From NCBI GenBank assembly GCA_025175665.1, contig JANKKI010000118.1:2720001-2784000 (forward strand): 64,000 bases of DNA, in the 5' to 3' direction. Made by a program: the position numbers and the translations under genes. The notes beneath the pieces are model-generated. The model saw only the letters and a program-made list of their open reading frames with translations. It had not been told where the DNA came from and ran no database searches. Within the stretch, counting starts at the first letter, position 1. Each line of letters starts with the position of its first letter. Below are positions 57,011 through 64,000 of this stretch, one piece after another. The DNA comes from Cinchona pubescens. Its lineage: Eukaryota > Streptophyta > Magnoliopsida > Gentianales > Rubiaceae.

Positions 57011-57762
57011 ATGGCTGTTGCTTCTTCTCCACATCGCTCTTAAGAGGCTGCTCTCTGCGACCCTTCTCAGCCGCACTTTCCGCCTCGTTCGTCCTTCTTC
57101 TTCCGTTGCTTCGTCCAGACTTTTCAACACGAACGCTGCCCGAGATTTCGACGATGACGGCGACGACGAACGCAGTCTCGACGCTCGATAGCCGCTCCGA
57201 TCGTCCTCTCTCTTATCGCCGTAATTTCTCTCCTTTCTCAGGTAGTACTTTATCATAAAACTCCTTGATTTTTTTTTTCTCTTTATTTATAATAATAGCA
57301 AAAAACTTAGGGCTTTTTTTATTAATAAATACATAAGCGTGGGGTTTTGTAAAATGCAGATGTGTTTGATCCGTTTTCATCTAGGAGCGTGGGCCAGCTT
57401 CTGAACATGATGAACAATTTCATGGACAGCCCGGTCGGATCCGGAATCCGGCGAGGCTGGAACGCTAAGGAGACGGAGGACGGGTTGCATCTGCGGCTGG
57501 ACGTGCCGGGACTTGGGAAAGAGGATGTGAAGGTGTCGGTGGAGCAGAACAGTCTGATCATCAAGGGAGAAGGGAAGAAGGAATGTGAGGATTCTGAGGA
57601 GGAGAATATCCTAGGAGTGATCAAGCAGAATTGATCTTCCTGAGAAAATCTACAAGACTAATGAGATCAAGGCCGAGATGAAAAATCGGGGTTCTCAAGG
57701 TTTTTGTTCCAAAAGTCAAGGAAGAAGAGAGGAGTGATGTGTTCCATGTCAATGTTGAGTGA
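57011..57762 (+). CDS. small heat-shock protein, mitochondrial type
   Basis: ATP-independent chaperone of the HSP20 family, close to plant mitochondrial HSP23.5/23.6. Exon 1 57011-57241, intron 57242-57359, exon 2 57360-57762. Exon 1, read with two frame changes, gives ALKRLLSATLLSRTFRLVRP and SSSVASSRLFNTNAARDFDD, an Arg/Ser-rich likely presequence. Exon 2 opens DVFDPFSSRSVGQLLNMM, then RRGWNAKETEDGLHLRLDVP and GLGKEDVKVSVEQNSLIIKG, the first half of the alpha-crystallin domain. After CEDSEEE the frame shifts. RIDLPEKIYKTNEIKAEMKN and GVLKVFVPKVKEEERSDVFH with VNVE complete the domain, with one extra base between them. Start at the ATG after the TATA box, though a frame change follows within about 30 bases. 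Base composition is much GC-richer than the neighbours. Confidence 0.85.
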
Positions 57763-60700
57763 AACTCGGCTCTCGAGTTTGACTCAGTGAGTTTGTTTAT
57801 ATGATTACCCAGTCTAATGGGTGGGTCGGGACTCGGGTAAAATGGTTTGGAATGGGGGGATCCGTTTTACTTTTTGGGTAATTCTAATCTAATTTTCCGA
57901 GTAATGTGATTATATGAACATATATATTGATTGTTAGTACTATGATCTTTATTTCTTTAGCAATTTGCAAGTGTGTTTCTGCATTTTTGGTAGTAATCGC
58001 ATCAAATTCGCTTTATCTCTTAACACTATCTTTGGATGGAAAAAAATGTGAAGAAGAAAATAAGATGTTTGGAGAGAAAGAGAAGCGCCTCTATCATTCT
58101 CGGTTTGGGAGTTTAATGACGGAATAAAAGAAAAGAATTTAATGTAGAAATAAAAGAAAAAAAAAGGAATGATTTAGAATGATGCATTCCAATTGCCAAA
58201 AATAATAATAATAATTTAGCTGTAGTAAACATAAGTATTGAGTTAGTCTATTATTATTGAATAATTGACTATATTTTAATAATTATTTAATAGTTAATGA
58301 AATCAACTTATAAATGAATTAATTTATTTAAATGATAATTTTTTTATTAATTATTGAGTGACTATTCTGATCCGCAACATGTGGGAGTGATAGTCTGTGG
58401 GCTAAAGTTAGGGCTAACACACCAATATATTCGTTTTAGAGTTTGATTTTTGGAGGCCGTCCAAATTTCATGAATCTATTACGTGTATTGTCGATGCACG
58501 AAATTGAATCCCGGTAAAACCAATTAGATGGGGTGGGGCCTTACCCGTTTTGTAATGGCATGTGGTGGCTCGTGGTCTAATCTTTGAACGCATTTGTATG
58601 TGGGAAGATCCCATTGGTTATGCTGGGCCGCCGGGCTGTCGAGTCTTAAAATACAATTCTTTTTAAAAAGCCCATTTCTTACGTAGGTAGAATGTAAATT
58701 ATGGAATGTTTAGGGTGTCTCGCTATGTTATGCCCCAAACTTTAAAATTCAAAGGTCCGAAAAATTCTTCAAATATTTAATTTCCTTTGCGGACTAACTT
58801 ACGATTAAATCTTTTATATTATGTACTATCGAGGTTGAATGCATGTTATTTGTATACTATTTAAAATTATTAAAATTTTAAAAGTTATACACATATAGAT
58901 GTGTATGCATCTATACTTGGGTAAGTATTGACTAGTTACTCTTTAATGTGGAAGTATTATAACTACTTACTCTTCAATGTAGAGTGGATATAACAACCAT
59001 TAAAATTATTGAAAAAATAGTGGGATTTCTTTCATTTTCAATCATCTAACAATCTGTAATATTCACTCTGTATTTGCAAAGAATTTTTCCTAAATTTGAT
59101 GGTACAAAAATATTTCTATACCAACAATATATATAAGATTAAATTCTTCACTTAATAGTACACTAAGTTATATAAAAAAAAATGCAGATTACAAATTTAT
59201 TTATATTATTTATTTTAAACTTAAAAATAAAATTGTGTTTCTGCACTAGAGAATTTCCCAATAGCAAGTGCACTCAATAATTTTAAAAATTTCTACTCAA
59301 CTTTCATAGAAATATTCTCAAGATTGAAATCGAGAGGTAGAATAGTGATGAATCACGAATTTGATCGATCGTCTTTTGGTGGTTTGTTTTTACACGTATG
59401 CCGATTGTGACTGTCCTGTTTCCTTCGAGCTTCGTCTTCACAATCCGAATTTTGCCCCATTCGAAACAGCACCACACAAATCAATTGGCTATGTGAGTGA
59501 ATCATTGTCTGTATTGATATGAATGTGATATTGCCAATTTCATTATTGCATGTAAGGACAAACCCACACTGACTATGGATGAGAATTAAGATAAGGAAAA
59601 AAATGTGACACCCCATTCGAATAAACCCAGAAAACGAAACTTCTTACGTAGCTTCTCAAAACAGAAATCCCACTGCTATGGCATCTACACCAAAAGCTTT
59701 ATAATAATTTGAATAAATTTGGACAATAATTTCATATCACCAGAAAAGAACAAGTATGTATATTAAGGAAAAAACTGCCACGCGTCATCCTCGTCTATTT
59801 TCTACTACGTCTAGACTGTGTAAAATCGAATTTGTTTGGTAACAACTGTTTTTCCCTTTTTTTGAGTAAGCTAAGATGAATAATGTTCCTATGTTTTCAG
59901 ACCAAAAAAAAATGTCATGATACGACAACATAGGTAAGGAGGACACTTGTTAGTTACTCGGACAGACTAGAAATCATCATCGAATTATTTATAAAACATA
60001 TTTATGCATTAATTGTACAAGACTGCGTTTGTTTGGATGATAATTTGTTACCTTTCCTTTTCTTTTCTTGGTTAAAATTAAAAAAAATAATAATAATAAT
60101 TGGCTGGACTAAAGTCACAAATAGATGTGTGAAAAAACAGATCTCTTTGATTCGGACAAGCATTAGCAAGAGAACCAAGAATGTTAATTGTCTAAAAAGG
60201 CACGGAGTCGAAGTAACAGAGCGTCCAAGAGAAATTCCACGTCACTAATTTTTCCGCAAAATACGCTGTCCACGTCAGGAATGTGGGGACGGTGAAGGAT
60301 CAGCCAATCAGGTCACGGAATCTATAATTCTCTCGCAAAGAATTATGCTTTTTGTTCCATGCGAATATCCGGTAACCATTTATCTCCATTATTAATTCTC
60401 AAGCAAGCCGGCTGCTAATTTGACAATGCTACCCCGCCGTAACTGTAATTTACCATCATAATCTTAGGGCTGTCTTCATTAATTTTACACTGAATTAATA
60501 TAATTACCCTTTAACATTGCCTATTATTCTCAGTTTTTTTTTTTCCCCCTTTTTTGGTTAGGGGGCATGCAATTCCACTATTCACAAATTAAAATTATAA
60601 AACTTTGTTGCATTGCCAATAGTTCACTAATGATTTTAGTTTCGTTTTAAATCTTCTATTATACTTTTAATGTTATCTTTTGTGTTACGTTACGTATGAT

Positions 60701-61640
60701 TGGATTTGTTCCTTTCTTAATATTTGGTGTAACACAAAATATAAGATTCTAATTAAGCTTTAGTTTCCATTAGACATTTTGGCTAATTCTTTCTTAGCCT
60801 TAACTTTCTGTTTATTTGTAACTGAAAGTAATGACTACAACATAGCTTGAGGTTGAATATGTTATGCAGGGAATCTATATATTTAAGACCTTGTTTAGAT
60901 TGGAGTTTTTGACGAAAAATTTGAAATTTATCAATTTGTTGGAGTAATTTTTAAGATTTAAAATAAAGAAAAATTTTACAGTTTCCTCGAGAGAACTATT
61001 CACTTGTGTTTTAAACATTTGTACAATACAATGTTACGTATTTTAAAAACTTGTACAGTACAAATTTTTAAACTCAAAGAAATAATTTCTTAAAAATGAT
61101 TCTAGAACTCCCCACATACAAATGATTTATCCAAATTATAAAATATTATAAAAATGAATTTAAAATAACTTTTCAATTGAGTGTATTTAAAATCAATTAA
61201 TTGACTTTGCAATCATTCTAATAAATAAATGAGACATTTTAATTGCACTTTGCTTACAATTAACATACTGGAAAGAAGCATATTTTTAACAAAATAAAAA
61301 CACGAAAGACAGTCTTGAGAAATATGGCTTTGACTTTTACCACAAAATTTCATGCAATCACTATTAGATAGATGGACCTATGGCTATGTTTAACGAAAAA
61401 GACATGATTTATTATTTCATCGATTTACGTGCCTGTCTCTGGCTTATTTTGATGTGGAAAACGCAACAAATGACTTCAAGTTGTAATGCATTCAAATTTA
61501 TAAATACCAAAGTGAACACAAATTGGCAAATAAAGACTTCAAAGTTTTTCCAACTCTTGGTCAAAATAAAATGATTCTCTTCCAACATCTTTTTCCAAAG
61601 TCAAAGATAAAGATTAATTAGACTGGATAAATTAAGTGTC
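57763..61640. other. long gene-free stretch
   Basis: No recognised gene. It holds an AAT microsatellite near 58199-58216, an adapter fragment at 58885-58906, and a repeat at about 60970-61105 that resembles 12930-13020 (shared TTGTACAATACAAT). A promoter-like patch with CCACGTCA and CCAATCA lies near 60268-60312 without an evident gene. Confidence 0.5.
58885..58906. other. Tn5 mosaic-end double adapter fragment
   Basis: TTATACACATATAGATGTGT, the adapter centre with one change. Confidence 0.75.
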
Positions 61641-61653
61641 CATGCGTACAAAG

Positions 61654-62191
61654 CAGTGTTTTGAAAGCCGGACCAGACCGGTAGGTTCGACCGGTCGGAT
61701 CGCGAACCGGAAGAACCTCCGGTCCGGTCCAACTACTTTCTATCCGGTCTATCCAAAAAATCGGACAGAACCGGTAACGTCGGAGGATCAGTTAAAAATT
61801 AATTTTTTAAATTTCAAAATAAAAAATAATTTAAATGAAGAAAATTAGAAAATCACCCATCTGGTCCTGTCTCTTCAAAACATCTGATGTCACACCAAAT
61901 ACTAATCTAGATGTTATTATTTTTTTCATCTTTTTTTACTTATTTTTGTATAAATTTCACTTTTTTTATTAGAACTTTGTATTAGTAATTTTTGGTATTA
62001 TACACCATAAGCCCCAAAAATGTGTTCCAATGAATATTTTAGATAAAATATAAAATATTTTAACTCATTATAAATTATATCACACTTTGTTAAAAAAAAA
62101 AACCTTAATCAGTGAACTGACCGGTTCAACTGGTTGAACCGCGAACCGAACAGGCCACCGGTTCAATGGCCTGTCTGATTTCAAAACATTG
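61654..62191. mobile_element. hAT MITE, copy 2, with target duplication
   Basis: 538 bp. Terminal inverted repeats CAGTGTTTTGAAA (left) and, on the other strand, CAATGTTTTGAAA (right), flanked by a perfect 8-bp duplication GTACAAAG (61646-61653 and 62192-62199). A CAGTG-type end and 8-bp duplication are hallmarks of the hAT superfamily. The GC-rich arms carry GACCGGT/ACCGGTC motifs. The centre has adapter-like scraps at 61867-61921. Confidence 0.85.
61867..61921. other. broken adapter scraps in the MITE centre
   Basis: CTGTCTCTT, ACATCTGATG and ATCTAGATGTT occur in order with unrelated bases between, at the same place in the element as the perfect adapter of copy 1. Confidence 0.55.
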
Positions 62192-62825
62192 GTACAAAGT
62201 TACTATATGATGTGGTATGTGCAAGGTCAACAAAAATTTCTCTCTTATTTTATTACATAGAATCACAGTAGTTAAACAGAGATCGGTGTATATATTATAT
62301 TCAACTAACTATTAATTAATTGGTCCTTCTATCTCAGACCAAATTAATCATGGCTTTGCATACTTAATTCTCATGCTCAGTTTACCCTTAATCAAACTCT
62401 AATTATTCTATGAAACTTGCATTAGCACGTTGATTAATTATTGGTTACGCATGCACTTTTATTAGACGTGGCAACGAATACATAAACTTATAGCCGTGGC
62501 CTTAATTTCACCACAACATTTCATGCAATCGCTATATATGAGATAGGTGGATATCTTTGTCCAATGGAAAAAGACGTAAAAGTATTTCTTACTCGTTTAC
62601 AGTGCCCGGTTTATATTTCCCCATTAAAATAAAAAATTCCAGGAGGCTTATTCTATGTGGAGGGAGCCACAAACGACTTTAGGTTAGGTTGCAATTAATG
62701 CAAGCAAAATTTGCAATACCGAAGTAATTAAAACAAATTTGTCAAATATAGTAAAAGACTTTCTAAGTTTTCCCATTTCTTGGACACAAGAATAAATGAT
62801 TCTCTTCCAACCCTTTTTTCAGGGC

Positions 62826-63595
62826 ATGATATTTCTTCTAAAAACAAGAAGTACATGGATTAAATTAAAAATACAATTAGATTCTTAAACTCTGGACTTT
62901 CTTTTTTTATTGTCTTTATGAAGTGTTTGGTTTATAAATACGAGGGAAAAGAATATTTATAAATGTTATTTGATTGATCATTATATGAATCATTCTATTA
63001 GAATAATAGCTATAAAAAATTACTATTTACTTCATTCCTAGCTCGTAATTTGGGTTTTAAATTAATTAATTTATTAATATAATTAAATTTATTAATTGTT
63101 TTAATTAAAAAGAATGAAACTCCTGCTAGTAATAAAATTTATGATTTTAATTTTAATTATCGAATACGAAACATACTATCCCCAGTTCTGGAGGTGTACT
63201 TTTTGCTTCCATCACAGCAAACATATATATGATCTTTTTGGCAAAAAGAAGCTAGAAATCCTCAGTTTTTTGTGTTAAGATCAAGAGATTTCTGTTCAGC
63301 AAGGGTACGCGTGACGTTTAAAGGATCTTCGAAGTAACTGGATTTGCACTCCTTCAGTTGGGACATTTTCAATAATGTAAGCTAAATTTTCGCTATGATG
63401 CCGTCACGCATGCACCAAAGTCTATGTGATTGTGCCCTGCTTTCATTGATGATGCATATAGAATAATAGTTTTGCAATATTTGTAGTGCCATTTTCTTAT
63501 TTCCCCCTACTAAAAATTTGTATTGCCCCCAGTTTTTAAAATTCTAACCTCACTTTGAAAGTGTTCCACTTGCGAAAGTGCCCGAGTTTACACAA
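62826..63595. other. intergenic, no gene seen
   Basis: AT-rich sequence without a supportable coding exon or element end. Confidence 0.5.
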
Positions 63596-63599
63596 GAGT

Positions 63600-64000
63600 T
63601 CTGTTTAAATACTTATTATTTAAAATACGGTTTAAAATAACAAATAATAGCTTTGGTTTAAAAGAGAACCCAACCCATTTTCCATATTTTTCTACCATGA
63701 CAAAAAATGCTGCAATCAAGAAAATTCACCCTTTTAGAGTCATAGATGTCAAATTTGGGGATTCAGCTTTCACTCAAGGAAGTGCACAGCGAATCTTAAC
63801 TTATTATAGAATTTTGTTTGAACAGTTATTATATAAAATATTATTTAAAATAACAAATAATTGCTTCTATGCAAGAAGGGCCCAAGTTATTTTTCGTCTT
63901 CAACATGTTCTCTAAAATATTTCCACCATGACAAGAAATGAAATAGTTTGTGCAGTCCAGAAAATTCACCCTTTAAGGGGCATAGATGTCAAATTGGGGG
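63600..64000. repeat. tandem repeat of about 230 bp running off the window
   Basis: 63690-63775 and 63925-64000 share ACCATGACAA, AGAAAATTCACCCTTT and CATAGATGTCAAAT in order, and the stretches before them share TTTAAAATAACAAATAA. The unit is about 230 bases and the second copy is cut by the window end. The open frame across it is not a recognised protein. Confidence 0.65.

Larger units (their letters stand above)
61335..62825. repeat. diverged segmental duplication
   Basis: 61335-61600 and 62505-62825 share in order TTTCATGCAATC, GATAGRTGGA, AAAGAC, ATGTGGA, TTGCAAT/TTGTAAT, AATACC-AAGT, and AATGATTCTCTTCCAAC. The second copy is longer. The hAT MITE copy 2 lies between them. Confidence 0.65.

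Noticed and set aside
1..64000. CRISPR array, bacterial operon or plastid insertion
   Set aside because: No regularly spaced identical repeats, no prokaryotic gene packing, and no stretch that I recognise as plastid or mitochondrial genome sequence.

Overview
The window is nuclear DNA from a flowering plant, most likely a eudicot. It is AT-rich. Its genes have many short exons with GT-AG introns, and each codes for a plant or general eukaryotic protein. Between and inside the genes lie a Ty1/copia element, a solo LTR and several small DNA transposons. I cannot name the species.

Layout. 1-8990: a degenerate Ty1/copia retrotransposon on the minus strand (2274-8335, target duplication GACCA), flanked by unrecognised DNA with two possible short minus-strand exons. 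8995-18405: gene-poor DNA with long inverted-repeat elements and short tandem duplications. 18904-24402 (+): a P-loop kinase-like gene of the 2-phosphoglycerate kinase type. 25290-30185: a tandem duplication carrying two aldo-keto reductase copies on the minus strand, the first a truncated pseudogene, with a 785-bp Mutator-like element between them. 32075-37325 (-): NOA1/RIF1, a plastid circularly permuted GTPase. 38645-39904 (-): aquaporin TIP5-1. 42722-43847 (+): GONST3-type Golgi nucleotide-sugar transporter. 45073-47654 (-): a PLAC8/cell-number-regulator protein. 49611-52850 (+): LUC7-like U1 snRNP splicing factor. 54941-56920: a hAT MITE, a solo LTR and a duplicated promoter segment. 57011-57762 (+): mitochondrial-type small heat-shock protein. 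57763-64000: no recognised gene, with a second hAT MITE, a segmental duplication and a terminal tandem repeat. The genes are unrelated single plant loci and do not form a pathway or cluster.

The most important observation is technical. The 19-bp Tn5 mosaic end (CTGTCTCTTATACACATCT) and its inverted double form recur more than twenty times, complete or decayed. Two copies are perfect 38-bp double forms (16072-16109 and 55112-55149), which is the junction adapter of Nextera mate-pair libraries. Beside or near such scars lie short inverted copies of sequence found either a few hundred bases or about 2.4-2.9 kb away, as expected if untrimmed mate-pair reads were used to close gaps. Adapter sequence replaces coding sequence in NOA1, GONST3 and the PLAC8 gene. 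Nearly every conserved gene also carries 1- to 8-nt frame disruptions. Gene models here should be read as real genes seen through a damaged assembly, and apparent pseudogenisation or lost motifs should not be taken as biology without checking reads. I found no convincing new biological system. The best biological curiosities are three tRNA-like SINE-type modules inside the copia leader, the layered transposon history of the heat-shock gene promoter, and the aldo-keto reductase duplication.
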